Source: Flavisolibacter longurius (GTDB taxonomy: Bacteria; Bacteroidota; Bacteroidia; Chitinophagales; Chitinophagaceae). Taken from it: DNA of 64,000 nt. Position 1 is the first letter of the stretch; each line of letters starts with the position of its first letter. The position numbers and the translations under genes were made by a program. The stretch is from NCBI GenBank assembly GCA_013327885.1, contig JABUMY010000021.1, forward strand, positions 23,893 through 87,892, in the 5' to 3' direction. A model generated the notes under the pieces. The model had not been told where the DNA came from, made no database searches, and was given only the letters and a program-made list of their open reading frames with translations. Of this stretch, positions 43,380-52,168 are shown piece after piece.

Positions 43380-44744
43380 ATGACGAAATTCAGTTCAATT
43401 GTAAAAGGCACCCTGCTTGGCAGCGGTGCCTTTTTTATGGCAGCTTGTACGGTTTCAAAACCTGCGGCAGAAAAACAAAAAGCGCAAAAGGCCATTCTGT
43501 GGTTTGATGCCACAGCCAATTTTCACCGCTTTACGTTTAAAGATTCCATCACCTATTATCTGCAGCAGTCAAAAGACGCTGGTGTAACCGATGTGGTGAT
43601 CGATGTAAAGCCCATTACCGGGGAAGTGTTGTACCCCAGCAAAATTGCCCCGCAAATGCTGGAATGGAAAAGCGGAAAGGAGGCAGGTAGAAAAGATCCT
43701 TCCTGGGATATGCTTTCGTATTTTATTGAGGAAGGCCATCGCCTCGGCTTAAGTGTTCATGCCTCTACCAACGTGTTTGTGGCCGGCCATAACTTTTTTG
43801 ACAGGGGCATGGTGTACGAAGATAAATCCAAAGAACACTGGCAAACCGTTAGCCATCTGCCCGAAGGAATGGTGCCCATTACAAGGCAAAAGAAAAAATA
43901 TTCGGCCATGCTCAACCCGGCATTGCCCGACGTGCAGGTCTATGAGCTTTCGATCTTAAAAGAGCTGGCAGCGCTTTATCCAAAGCTTAATGGCATTATC
44001 CTCGACCGTGTTCGGTACGATGCCATTACGGCCGATTTTTCAGATGCTTCCCGCCGGTTGTTTGAGGCCCATCTTGGCCAGAAAGTAGCCAACTGGCCGG
44101 CTGATATTTTCAGCTATACTAGTTCAAAAGAACAACAACGGGTAGAAGGGCCGCTGTACAAGCAATGGTTGGAATGGCGGGCCAAAGTGATCCATGACTT
44201 TTTTGTAAAGGCAAGAGGGGAGATCAAAAAGATCAACCCAAACATCATTTTTGGCGACTATACCGGCGCCTGGTACAACACTTATTACGAAGTTGGTGTG
44301 AACTGGGCCAGCAAAACCTATGACCCTTCAAAAGATTACGCCTGGGCTACCGCCAATTACCACAACTATGGGTATGCAGAAACACTGGACCTGTTTACCA
44401 CCGGCAACTATTTTTTTGAAGTAACCAAAGAAGAAGTAAAAAAGACCAATGCCATCAAGGCGGCCAGAACCGAAGCGGGCATGGAAAGCAGGAGGGACAC
44501 GATTTATTCCGTGGAAGGTTCGGCGGAGATCGCCAGCAGGGTGACCAAAGGCGTTGTGCCCGTGTATGCAGGTTTGTACGTAGAGCAATACAAATCTGAC
44601 CCTGAGCAGTTTGTAAAGGCATTGAAGATGTGCCGTGCAGAATCGCAGGGTGCCATGGTGTTCGACATTGTGCATATCATCAATTACGGCTGGTGGTCGC
44701 AGTTAAAAAAAGGATTGACCGAAGACCCGCAAACACTGAACTGA
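43380..44744 (+). CDS. GHL10-type glycoside hydrolase-like lipoprotein, copy 2
   Basis: The 454-residue lipoprotein has a lipobox at FFMAACTVSK, with the start chosen at MTKFSSIVKG. The same TIM-barrel plan as the preceding gene is visible: AILWFDATANFHRF, VTDVVIDVKPITGEVLYPSK, NGIILDRVRYDAITADFSDA, IIFGDYTGAWYNTYYEVGVN and WASKTYDPS. The two share the last block almost exactly but differ elsewhere, pointing to tandem duplication with divergence, perhaps different cleavage specificities. It lacks the Pro/Gly linker of copy 1. It ends 1 bp before the phosphoesterase start. Confidence 0.83.
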   Translation: MTKFSSIVKGTLLGSGAFFMAACTVSKPAAEKQKAQKAILWFDATANFHRFTFKDSITYYLQQSKDAGVTDVVIDVKPITGEVLYPSKIAPQMLEWKSGKEAGRKDPSWDMLSYFIEEGHRLGLSVHASTNVFVAGHNFFDRGMVYEDKSKEHWQTVSHLPEGMVPITRQKKKYSAMLNPALPDVQVYELSILKELAALYPKLNGIILDRVRYDAITADFSDASRRLFEAHLGQKVANWPADIFSYTSSKEQQRVEGPLYKQWLEWRAKVIHDFFVKARGEIKKINPNIIFGDYTGAWYNTYYEVGVNWASKTYDPSKDYAWATANYHNYGYAETLDLFTTGNYFFEVTKEEVKKTNAIKAARTEAGMESRRDTIYSVEGSAEIASRVTKGVVPVYAGLYVEQYKSDPEQFVKALKMCRAESQGAMVFDIVHIINYGWWSQLKKGLTEDPQTLN

Positions 44745-44745
44745 C

Positions 44746-46215
44746 ATGAAGATCTTTTTTCGCTATATTTTTTTGCTGCTTTGCTTTTTTAGTCCGGAGG
44801 GTTATTCTGCTGCGCAGGCAAATGGCAACGAACCTGTATTGCTGCAGGGCAGGGTGACCGATGAAAAAGGCAGGGGTTTGCCGGGTGTTGCCGTTACCGA
44901 TGGAACGAGCATTGTAAGAACAAACAGAAAAGGCGCTTATCGTTTTTATACCACCGGTGAAGCGCCTCTCGTTTACCTCACCCTGCCCTCGGGGTACGAG
45001 ATACCCAGCGAGGCGGGCATTGCCAAATTTTACCAGCCCATCAAAGCGGTGAAAGGAAAGTTTACCGCGGATTTCAAACTCAAAAAGCTCGACCGTCCGG
45101 ATACAAAACATTTTGCCATTGTGTGGGCCGACCCGCAGATCAACACCGATGCGCAGGCGCAACAGCTCATTGCTGTTTCGGCGCCTGATACCAAAGAACA
45201 TGTGCAGGAATTGTTGCAGCAAGGACCGGTACACGGCATTACCGCTGGTGATATCTACTGGGACAATTTTGCCATGATACCGCCTTACAAAAAGGCGGTG
45301 GAAGTGACCGGAGTTCCGTTCTTCCAGGTATTGGGCAACCACGATATGGACATCAACGTGCGGAGCGATGAAGCCTCGGATAATACTTTCCACGAACACT
45401 TTGGCCCGTCGTGGTATTCGTTCAACCGGGGCAATGCGCACTACGTGGTGCTGGACAATGTTTTTTATTATGCCAACGGCTACAACTATATCGGTTACAT
45501 CACCGAACAGCAGTTGAAATGGCTGGAGCAGGACCTGGCGGGTGTAAGGCCCGGCTCACCGGTTTTTGTTTCGATGCATATTTCGGCGTACAACCATGAA
45601 AAACGCAGGAATAAAAAAGCGGCCGACAACCCGGGTAACATCACCTTTAACCGGCAGGCGCTTTACAACTTGCTCAAGCCTTTTAAGGCCCACCTGCTTA
45701 CCGGGCATTCGCATACCAACGAAAACCTGGAGGAAGGCAGTGTGTACGAACACAACACGGCCGCTTTGTGCGGCGCCTGGTGGACGTCACCCATCTGCAC
45801 CGACGGCACGCCAGCCGGTTATGGTGTGTACGAGGTGGATGGCAACAACGTAAGCTGGTATTACAAGTCGGTGGGAAGGGACAAGTCGCACCAGATGCGG
45901 GTGTATAACCGTGGACGGTATGCAGCCCGGCCAGCCGACATTGCTGTAAATGTTTGGAACTGGGATAGGACCTGGAAAGTAGAATGGAAAGAAGATGGCA
46001 AAGCGATGGGTGCAATGAAGCAGGAAACGGCGCTGGATGCCGATGCCATTGCTGCCATGGCTGGCGCCGACAAGCTGGGCACCTATGCCTGGATAGAACC
46101 CAGCTTGACAGACCACCTGTTTTTTGCCACACCATCCCCTGCTGCCAAAACAGTAGCGATCATTGTAACCGACAGGTTTGGAAATACGTATACCGAAACG
46201 ATTGAATTAAAATAA
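44746..46215 (+). CDS. Secreted calcineurin-like phosphoesterase with N- and C-terminal beta domains
   Basis: The 489-residue product has a signal peptide (FLLLCFFSPEGYSAAQ), then a small beta-sandwich (residues 30-110: LQGRVTDEKGRGLPGVAVTD). The metallophosphoesterase core carries metal-site motifs FAIVWADPQIN, AGDIYWDN, VLGNHDMD and TGHSHTNEN. The C-terminal beta domain (about 370-489) matches MetallophosC-type tails. This architecture is frequent in Bacteroidota glycan loci. It probably removes phosphate from a sugar or diester substrate in the periplasm. It abuts the neighbouring genes (1 bp and 3 bp), so the operon is tight. Confidence 0.9.
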   Translation: MKIFFRYIFLLLCFFSPEGYSAAQANGNEPVLLQGRVTDEKGRGLPGVAVTDGTSIVRTNRKGAYRFYTTGEAPLVYLTLPSGYEIPSEAGIAKFYQPIKAVKGKFTADFKLKKLDRPDTKHFAIVWADPQINTDAQAQQLIAVSAPDTKEHVQELLQQGPVHGITAGDIYWDNFAMIPPYKKAVEVTGVPFFQVLGNHDMDINVRSDEASDNTFHEHFGPSWYSFNRGNAHYVVLDNVFYYANGYNYIGYITEQQLKWLEQDLAGVRPGSPVFVSMHISAYNHEKRRNKKAADNPGNITFNRQALYNLLKPFKAHLLTGHSHTNENLEEGSVYEHNTAALCGAWWTSPICTDGTPAGYGVYEVDGNNVSWYYKSVGRDKSHQMRVYNRGRYAARPADIAVNVWNWDRTWKVEWKEDGKAMGAMKQETALDADAIAAMAGADKLGTYAWIEPSLTDHLFFATPSPAAKTVAIIVTDRFGNTYTETIELK

Positions 46216-46218
46216 CCC

Positions 46219-47619
46219 ATGAAAGACCTGATAATTAAAAGAGACCAAAGCCTGGATGCGCTACGGGGCTTTGCCATTTTGGCGATGGTGCTCTCCAGCG
46301 CCATTGCCTTTGGCGGCGTACTGCCGGCCTGGATGTACCATGCGCAATTGCCGCCGCCCAAACACCAGTTTATTCCCACCCTGCCCGGCATTACCTGGGT
46401 GGATTTGGTGTTTCCTTTTTTTCTTTTCAGCATGGGTGCGGCCATCCCGCTGTCCTTAGCAAAATTGGAAAAGGAAGGCGCTTCGTTTACACGGGTGCTC
46501 TGGATCGCAGCAAGGCGGTTTTTGCTGCTTACATTTTTTGCCTTCTTCACCGTTCATATGCGGGCAAACATGATAGCGGCCACACCTGCCGCTACCGATC
46601 ACCTGATTTCGATCCTGGGGTTTGTCTTGCTTTGCCTGCAGTTTTACGAATACAAAGGTGAGCGGTACAAAACACTATTCGCAGCACTAAAAGTTCTGGC
46701 CTTTGCCACGGCTGTCTTCCTGCTCTATACGCTATCTTTTAAGGGCCAGGGCTTTTCGCTGACAAGGATCGATATTATCATATTGGTACTGGGCAACATG
46801 GCTTTTTTTGGTACGCTCATTTGGTGGGCTACCCGCAAAAACCCGGTGCTCCGACTGGCCCTGCTGCCTTTTGTGATGGCCGTTTTCCTGGGCGCAAAAG
46901 AAAAAGGTTCCTGGAATGAAGCCTTTTTCAATTATTCGCCCTTGCCCTGGCTGTACAAGTTTTATTACCTCAAATACCTTTTCATCATCCTGCCCGGAAC
47001 GTTGGCAGGCGAGTGGCTGCTGGCTGGCATGAGAGAAGAGAAAGACAAAGAAACCAAAAGCGGTTTATTGCTTGCCGGTTTGCTGAGTTTTGGGATCATT
47101 CTCGTCAATGTTTGTTTTCTTTTCAGCCGGGCGCTGGTGCTCAACCTGGGTCTAACGGTGCTGCTTACCCTATGCTTATATTTTTTGCTGAAACGTGCCG
47201 CACCCCAAAACAGCAGTCTCCGGAAATTTTTCAGCGCCGGTACTTACCTGCTTTTGCTCGGACTTTTTTTCGAGGCCTTTGAAGGCGGTATCAAAAAAGA
47301 CGTGTCCACTTACAGCTATTATTTTGTAACGGCGGGACTAGCGTTTTTTATGCTGATCTTGTTTTACAGCCTGCAAACGATAAGATCCGGTGATGCTCTG
47401 GTTCGCTATTTCGATACCAACGGTCGCAACCCGATGGTGGCTTATGTTACCGGTAACCTTCTCCTCATTCCGCTTCTCCACCTTACCAGTGGCATGGCCC
47501 TGCTGAACAGTCTGAATGCAACGGCACTGGGTGGCTTTTTACGAGGCATCATCTTCACGGGTATAGTGTCCCTGGTAACGGTATTTTTTGTCAAAAAGAA
47601 ATGGTTCTGGAAAACCTAA
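46219..47619 (+). CDS. DUF5009 / heparan-alpha-glucosaminide N-acetyltransferase-like membrane protein
   Basis: The 466-residue membrane protein has about eleven helices. The hallmark N-terminus is RDQSLDALRGFAILAMVLS, followed by LPGITWVDLVFPFFLFSMGA, where the conserved Asp and adjacent helices form the acyl-transfer path. A late NGRNPMVAYVTGN segment matches the family. HGSNAT-like proteins move acetyl from cytoplasmic acetyl-CoA to the amino group of a terminal glucosamine on the other side. A PIG-L deacetylase domain in the same locus suggests interplay between N-acetylated and free amino sugars. Confidence 0.85.
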   Translation: MKDLIIKRDQSLDALRGFAILAMVLSSAIAFGGVLPAWMYHAQLPPPKHQFIPTLPGITWVDLVFPFFLFSMGAAIPLSLAKLEKEGASFTRVLWIAARRFLLLTFFAFFTVHMRANMIAATPAATDHLISILGFVLLCLQFYEYKGERYKTLFAALKVLAFATAVFLLYTLSFKGQGFSLTRIDIIILVLGNMAFFGTLIWWATRKNPVLRLALLPFVMAVFLGAKEKGSWNEAFFNYSPLPWLYKFYYLKYLFIILPGTLAGEWLLAGMREEKDKETKSGLLLAGLLSFGIILVNVCFLFSRALVLNLGLTVLLTLCLYFLLKRAAPQNSSLRKFFSAGTYLLLLGLFFEAFEGGIKKDVSTYSYYFVTAGLAFFMLILFYSLQTIRSGDALVRYFDTNGRNPMVAYVTGNLLLIPLLHLTSGMALLNSLNATALGGFLRGIIFTGIVSLVTVFFVKKKWFWKT

Positions 47620-47622
47620 AAC

Positions 47623-48300
47623 ATGTTTTGTATGAAACGATCCTGCTTTCTTGTTTTATTTGTTTTGTCTGCGCAATGGCTCCTGGCGCAAGCCGTCGAT
47701 TCGTCTTTCCGCAACTATTGGTACGACAGCCGCCTGCAGTATTTCAAACAATTACCGGCCAAAAAAGGTCCTGTTGTTTTTTGGGGAGATAGCATTACTG
47801 AATGGGCCGACTGGAACGAGCTGACCGGTTTGGGCAAGGTGCTCAATCGCGGTATTGCCGGCGACATCAGTTACGGGCTGCGTTATCGTTTGGATGAAGT
47901 GGTTCGGCACAGGCCGAAAAAGCTGTTTATTCTTATCGGCACCAACGATATCAGCAAAGGCATCCCGGTAGAAGCCATTGTTCGCACCTATACCAGCATT
48001 TTGCAGCAACTTAAAACGGATTTGCCTGCGGCGAAGCTTTATGTGCAGGCGGTTTTTCCCATCAACGATTCGCTCATCAATCGGCAGTATTATAAAGGCA
48101 CCAATGCGCAGATCCTGCAGTTGAATGCGGCGCTCAAAGAAATGGCCGCGAAAAATAGGGTGATGTATGTTGATACCTATCCCGCCATGCTCGACGAAAA
48201 AAAACAACTGCACAGCGCTTTTACCTATGATGGCCTTCATCTTTCCGGAACGGGTTACCGGCAGTGGGTTGCCTTCCTGAAAAGGCAAAAGCTGATCTGA
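47623..48300 (+). CDS. SGNH/GDSL hydrolase, copy 1 of 3
   Basis: The 225-residue secreted protein has a signal peptide (LVLFVLSAQWLLAQ). SGNH blocks are VVFWGDSITEW (nucleophile Ser), GIAGDISYG (oxyanion Gly), LIGTNDISKG (Asn) and YDGLHLSGTGY (Asp/His). The family includes acetyl-esterases and acyl-hydrolases such as acetylxylan esterase and PAF-acetylhydrolase-like enzymes. It likely removes ester groups from the imported glycan in the periplasm. ATG codons at 47623 and 47632 are both possible starts. A terminator follows, closing the first half of the locus. Confidence 0.9.
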   Translation: MFCMKRSCFLVLFVLSAQWLLAQAVDSSFRNYWYDSRLQYFKQLPAKKGPVVFWGDSITEWADWNELTGLGKVLNRGIAGDISYGLRYRLDEVVRHRPKKLFILIGTNDISKGIPVEAIVRTYTSILQQLKTDLPAAKLYVQAVFPINDSLINRQYYKGTNAQILQLNAALKEMAAKNRVMYVDTYPAMLDEKKQLHSAFTYDGLHLSGTGYRQWVAFLKRQKLI

Positions 48301-48331
48301 CCGACATTGTAAATTGGGAACATTTCAAAGA

Positions 48332-48357
48332 GGAGAAACTTGGTAGTTTCTCCTTTT
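48332..48357 (+). terminator. Rho-independent terminator inside the glycan locus
   Basis: GGAGAAACT (48332-48340), loop TGGT and AGTTTCTCC (48345-48353), then TTTT, lie 31 bp after the first SGNH gene. The AT-rich stretch that follows (48380-48440) probably carries a new promoter for the MFS gene, so the locus is likely at least two transcription units. Confidence 0.87.
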
Positions 48358-48482
48358 CTGTTTCTACACATGGCAAATTATCCTAACAGCTTTGTAAATT
48401 AAATTTTAAAGTTTCGATTAGTTTTTTAATTTTTTAATTAACTTGGTTCGCGAAAGCCATTTCTTACCAATTCTACTATTGC

Positions 48483-49793
48483 GTGCTAAACCGTCAAACA
48501 AAAAAAAAGCATCCCATTTCCTGGATTCCCACCACCTGGTTTGCCATGGGGCTTCCCTTTGTGGCCCTGTCCGCGGCAGCCTCCATCATGTACAAGGATT
48601 TTGGGATCAGTGATAAAGACATCACCTTCTGGACCTCCATGATTATGTGGCCCTACACGCTGAACTTTTTCTGGAGCCCACTACTGGAAATGTACCGGAC
48701 CAAGAAGTTTTTTGTCTATGCCACGCAGGCTGTTACCGGCGTATTGTTTGGCCTGGTGGCACTGAGCCTGCACCTGCCGAACTATTTTGCCGTTTCCATT
48801 GCGGTGATGGCCGTGCTTTCGTTTAGCGGCGCTACGCATGACGTTGCGGCCAACGGGCTTTACTTGGATGCGCTGGATGAAAAGAACCAGGCAAAATATG
48901 TAGGATGGCAAGGTGCTTTTTACAACGTGGCGAAGGTGTTTGCCAGTGGGTTGATCGTGTACCTGGCCGGGATCTTTCAGAAAAGCATGGGCACGCTGGA
49001 GGCCTGGACCATTGTGCTGTTTTTATATGGTGGCGTGATGTGTCTTCTTGCCCTTTACAATGCAAGGGCATTACCCTCTGGCTATACCGCCGCCGCGGTA
49101 CAGTCGCGGTCGCAAACGGGCCGGTCTTTACGGGATGTGCTGGTGAGCTTTTTCAAAAAGCCCCTCATCTGGCTGTCCGTCATCTTTATTATTTTTTACC
49201 GTTTTGCCGAAGGGCAGGCCATTAAAGTGGTACCCCTGTTTTTAAAGGCCGAAAAAGAAAAAGGCGGACTGAGCCTGACCAACGAAGACTTCGGGCTTTT
49301 GGTAGGTGTGTTTGGAACCGTTGCCTTTATCCTTGGTTCCATTGCCGGTGGGCACTATGTATCCAAAAAAGGTCTTAACCGCAGAATACTGCTTTTTCTT
49401 TGCGCCGTTTTTAACCTGCCTTTTATTGCTTATGCGCTGCTTGCCATCTTTCAGCCGCAGAGTCATTTTATGATCGGGCTGGCCATTTCGCTGGAGCATT
49501 TTGGTTATGGGTTTGGCTTTGTGGGACTGATCCTTTACATCATGCAGGTGGTGGCGCCAGGGCCCTACAAAATGGCGCACTATGCCTTTGGAAGCGCTGT
49601 GGCCAACGCCGGCTTCCTGATCTCATCTTCCTTTAGTGGGCAGCTATCCGACTGGCTCGGCTACCATAATTTTTTTATTTGGGTGATGTTTGCCACCATC
49701 CCGGCTTTCCTGGTAACATGGCTGGTGCCGCTGCCCAAAAAGACGGAGGATGAAACACTGGAAGTAGCGGCTGCAGAAGCCAGTGTTGTGTAA
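48483..49793 (+). CDS. MFS transporter, AmpG-like
   Basis: The 436-residue protein has about twelve transmembrane helices. A GTG start at 48483 gives a basic N-terminus (LNRQTKKKHPISW) ahead of helix 1. Motifs WFAMGLPFVALSAAASIMYK, MIMWPYTLNFFWSPLLEMYR and SGATHDVAANGLYLDAL resemble AmpG, the muropeptide permease. AmpG carries GlcNAc-anhydroMurNAc in E. coli, and relatives in glycan loci carry other disaccharides. It most likely imports the final mono- or disaccharide into the cytoplasm, where the epimerase and NagB act. Confidence 0.87.
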   Translation: MLNRQTKKKHPISWIPTTWFAMGLPFVALSAAASIMYKDFGISDKDITFWTSMIMWPYTLNFFWSPLLEMYRTKKFFVYATQAVTGVLFGLVALSLHLPNYFAVSIAVMAVLSFSGATHDVAANGLYLDALDEKNQAKYVGWQGAFYNVAKVFASGLIVYLAGIFQKSMGTLEAWTIVLFLYGGVMCLLALYNARALPSGYTAAAVQSRSQTGRSLRDVLVSFFKKPLIWLSVIFIIFYRFAEGQAIKVVPLFLKAEKEKGGLSLTNEDFGLLVGVFGTVAFILGSIAGGHYVSKKGLNRRILLFLCAVFNLPFIAYALLAIFQPQSHFMIGLAISLEHFGYGFGFVGLILYIMQVVAPGPYKMAHYAFGSAVANAGFLISSSFSGQLSDWLGYHNFFIWVMFATIPAFLVTWLVPLPKKTEDETLEVAAAEASVV

Positions 49794-49845
49794 AAATTAG
49801 GGGAACTAACGGCCAGGCATACCTGGGAAAGACAGTTGAACAACT

Positions 49846-50778
49846 ATGCAAATAACAGGAACTTTTATTGACGAGATCAGCCACGATATTCCGCACCAGA
49901 ACTGGGGTGCAAAAGAGTGGGAGCAGGATTTTCAGCACATGGTAACCGCAGGCATCGACACGGTAATACTGATACGATCCGGCTACCGGAAATTCATTAC
50001 CTATCCATCAGCCTACCTCATGGACAAGCACGGCTGCTTTAAGCCGCCGGTTGACCTGGTGGAGTTGTTTCTTTCCCTTGCCGATAAATACGGCCTTCAA
50101 TTTTATTTTGGATTGTATGATAGCGGTATCTACTGGGATACCGGTGATCTTAAACACGAAATAGAAGACAACAAGTTTGTGATTGACGAAGTATGGAAGA
50201 AGTATGGGCATCATCCTTCCTTTAAAGGCTGGTACCTGAGCATGGAGATCAGTCGCAGAACCATCGGCGCCACCGAAGCCTTCCGTACCCTGGGCCTGCA
50301 ATGCAAAGAAACCAGCGGTGGGCTGCCCACTTTTATCTCACCCTGGATCGATGGCAAAAAAGCCGTGCTGGCCGCAACCTCCGAGCTCACCAAAACCGAT
50401 GCTGTTAGCGTAGAAGAACACGAACGCGAATGGCGGGAGATCTTTCACGGTTTCCAGGGAGCGGTGGATGCCGTTGCCTTCCAGGATGGACAGATCGATT
50501 ACACCGAGCTGGATACGTTTTTTACGGTAAATAAAAAACTGGCCGATCAATACGGCCTGCAATGCTGGACCAATGCTGAAAGTTTTGACCGCGACATGCC
50601 GATCAAGTTTTTGCCCATCAAGTTTGAAAAGCTGCGCCTGAAACTGGAAGCCGCCCGTCGTTGTGGCTACGACAAAGCTATCACGTTTGAGTTCTCGCAT
50701 TTTATGAGCCCGCAAAGTGCGTACGTGCAGGCGCATCATTTATACAACCGTTATCTCGAATACAAACAATCGCTGTAA
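49846..50778 (+). CDS. DUF4434-like TIM-barrel protein
   Basis: The 310-residue protein has no signal peptide, so it is probably cytoplasmic. The start ITGTFIDEISHDIPHQNWG and blocks AGIDTVILIRSGYRKFITYP, LQFYFGLYDSGIYWDTGD, FKGWYLSMEISRR and AVAFQDGQIDYTEL match DUF4434-type glycoside-hydrolase-like barrels. Acidic residues at strand ends (SMEIS, AFQDGQ, TNAESFD) could be catalytic. It may cleave the imported oligosaccharide inside the cell after transport. Family assignment is by pattern, and activity is unproven. Confidence 0.75.
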   Translation: MQITGTFIDEISHDIPHQNWGAKEWEQDFQHMVTAGIDTVILIRSGYRKFITYPSAYLMDKHGCFKPPVDLVELFLSLADKYGLQFYFGLYDSGIYWDTGDLKHEIEDNKFVIDEVWKKYGHHPSFKGWYLSMEISRRTIGATEAFRTLGLQCKETSGGLPTFISPWIDGKKAVLAATSELTKTDAVSVEEHEREWREIFHGFQGAVDAVAFQDGQIDYTELDTFFTVNKKLADQYGLQCWTNAESFDRDMPIKFLPIKFEKLRLKLEAARRCGYDKAITFEFSHFMSPQSAYVQAHHLYNRYLEYKQSL

Positions 50779-50782
50779 GCAG

Positions 50783-51463
50783 ATGATCCGTACCGGCGCC
50801 CTTTTACTGGCCTTTCTCCTGGCAATGCAGCTTAGCCATGCGCAGGTCGGCGTTGTTATCGACAGCAGCTATGCCAACAGTCATTACAGGCAGCGGCTGG
50901 CTTTTTTCCGGCAAATGCCGGACAGTAAAAAAGAGATCGTTTTTATTGGCAACAGCATTACTGAAGCTGGTGAATGGCAGGAGCTGGTTCCCAAAAAGAA
51001 TGTAAAGAACCGCGGCATCAGCGGTGATGTGACCTGGGGTATATTGGCAAGGCTTGACGAAGTGCTGTCGGCAAAGCCGGCAAAGATCTTTCTTCTTATT
51101 GGCATCAACGATATGAAGCGTGGTGTACCAGTTGACACCATTGCAAAAAATTATCAGCGCATTGTGGAAAGGATCCGAAGCACTTCGCCTAGAACAAAGC
51201 TTTACATCCAAACTGTACTGCCGGTGAACGAAGGCATGCTGGCCTCTTCGTACAAAAACCTGAAGAACGCCTTGATCGATTCGCTGAATATGCAACTCGA
51301 AGCGCTGGCAAAAAGCACGGCCTGCACCTATGTAAACCTGCATGCTGCCTTTCCAAAAGAAGGGGGGCAATTGCCAAAAGAACACACAACCGATGGCATT
51401 CATCTTTCGCCAGCAGCTTATATCCGGTGGGTGCAATACCTCAAAAAGCAAAACTATTTGTAA
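50783..51463 (+). CDS. SGNH/GDSL hydrolase, copy 2 of 3
   Basis: The 226-residue secreted protein has a signal peptide (ALLLAFLLAMQLSHAQ). SGNH motifs are IVFIGNSITEAGEW, NRGISGDVTWG, LIGINDMKRG and TDGIHLSPAAY. It has GNS instead of GDS in block I, shared with copy 3. The start lies 4 bp after the DUF4434-like stop. The stop codon overlaps the start of copy 3 (TAATG), so translation is coupled. Copies 2 and 3 are closer to each other than to copy 1. Confidence 0.9.
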   Translation: MIRTGALLLAFLLAMQLSHAQVGVVIDSSYANSHYRQRLAFFRQMPDSKKEIVFIGNSITEAGEWQELVPKKNVKNRGISGDVTWGILARLDEVLSAKPAKIFLLIGINDMKRGVPVDTIAKNYQRIVERIRSTSPRTKLYIQTVLPVNEGMLASSYKNLKNALIDSLNMQLEALAKSTACTYVNLHAAFPKEGGQLPKEHTTDGIHLSPAAYIRWVQYLKKQNYL

Positions 51464-52152
51464 TGATGAATTTTCTGACCCGAAAAACACTGGTCTTTTT
51501 TGCCGCGGCCTCTTTATTAACAAACGCAGCACAGGCACAAAAGAAAATCGACAGTTCGTACAACAACAGTTATTACCAGGGACGAATGGAACTGTTCAAC
51601 AGCCTCGGCGGACTGAAAAAAGCAACGGTTTTCCTGGGCAACAGCATTACCGAAAGAGGGCAGTGGAGTGAACTGCTGCCGGGTGAAATGATCATGAACC
51701 GCGGCATCGGCGGCGACAATACCTTTGGCGTACTCGCAAGGCTGGGCGACGTCACCAACTACAAGCCAAAGCGCATTTTCCTGCTGATTGGCATCAATGA
51801 CCTGGGCCGCGGCTTGCCCATTGAGGTTATCGCCAGTAATTACAAGCGCATCATTCAGCAGGTTAAAAGAGAGTCACCCAAAACCAAGCTGTATGCGCAA
51901 AGCGTGTTGCCAATGAATGAAGGCTTGCTGAAAGCCGATTACCTGACAAATAAAGGAGATTCGGTTACCAGGCTGAATGCATCCATCAAGGCAATCGCAG
52001 AAGCAGAAGGCGTTCCTTATATCGATCTGCATCCTGTCTTCTCCGATGGAAAAGGTGAACTAAAAGAGGCCTTTACGCAGGACGGCATTCACTTACGGCC
52101 AGCCGCATACGTAGAATGGGTGGCCTATCTGAAAAAGAACAACTATCTCTAA
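51463..52152 (+). CDS. SGNH/GDSL hydrolase, copy 3 of 3
   Basis: The 229-residue secreted protein has a signal peptide (TLVFFAAASLLTNAAQAQ) and motifs TVFLGNSITERGQW, NRGIGGDNTFG, LIGINDLGRG and QDGIHLRPAAY. The ATG at 51463 overlaps the preceding TAA by one base; a second ATG follows at once and either may be used. Shared framework with copy 2 (RIFLLIGINDL, VLPMNEGLL, YIDLHPVF) points to tandem duplication. The pair may remove different acyl groups from one glycan. Confidence 0.9.
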   Translation: MMNFLTRKTLVFFAAASLLTNAAQAQKKIDSSYNNSYYQGRMELFNSLGGLKKATVFLGNSITERGQWSELLPGEMIMNRGIGGDNTFGVLARLGDVTNYKPKRIFLLIGINDLGRGLPIEVIASNYKRIIQQVKRESPKTKLYAQSVLPMNEGLLKADYLTNKGDSVTRLNASIKAIAEAEGVPYIDLHPVFSDGKGELKEAFTQDGIHLRPAAYVEWVAYLKKNNYL

Positions 52153-52168
52153 ACCATATTCCTCCGAC

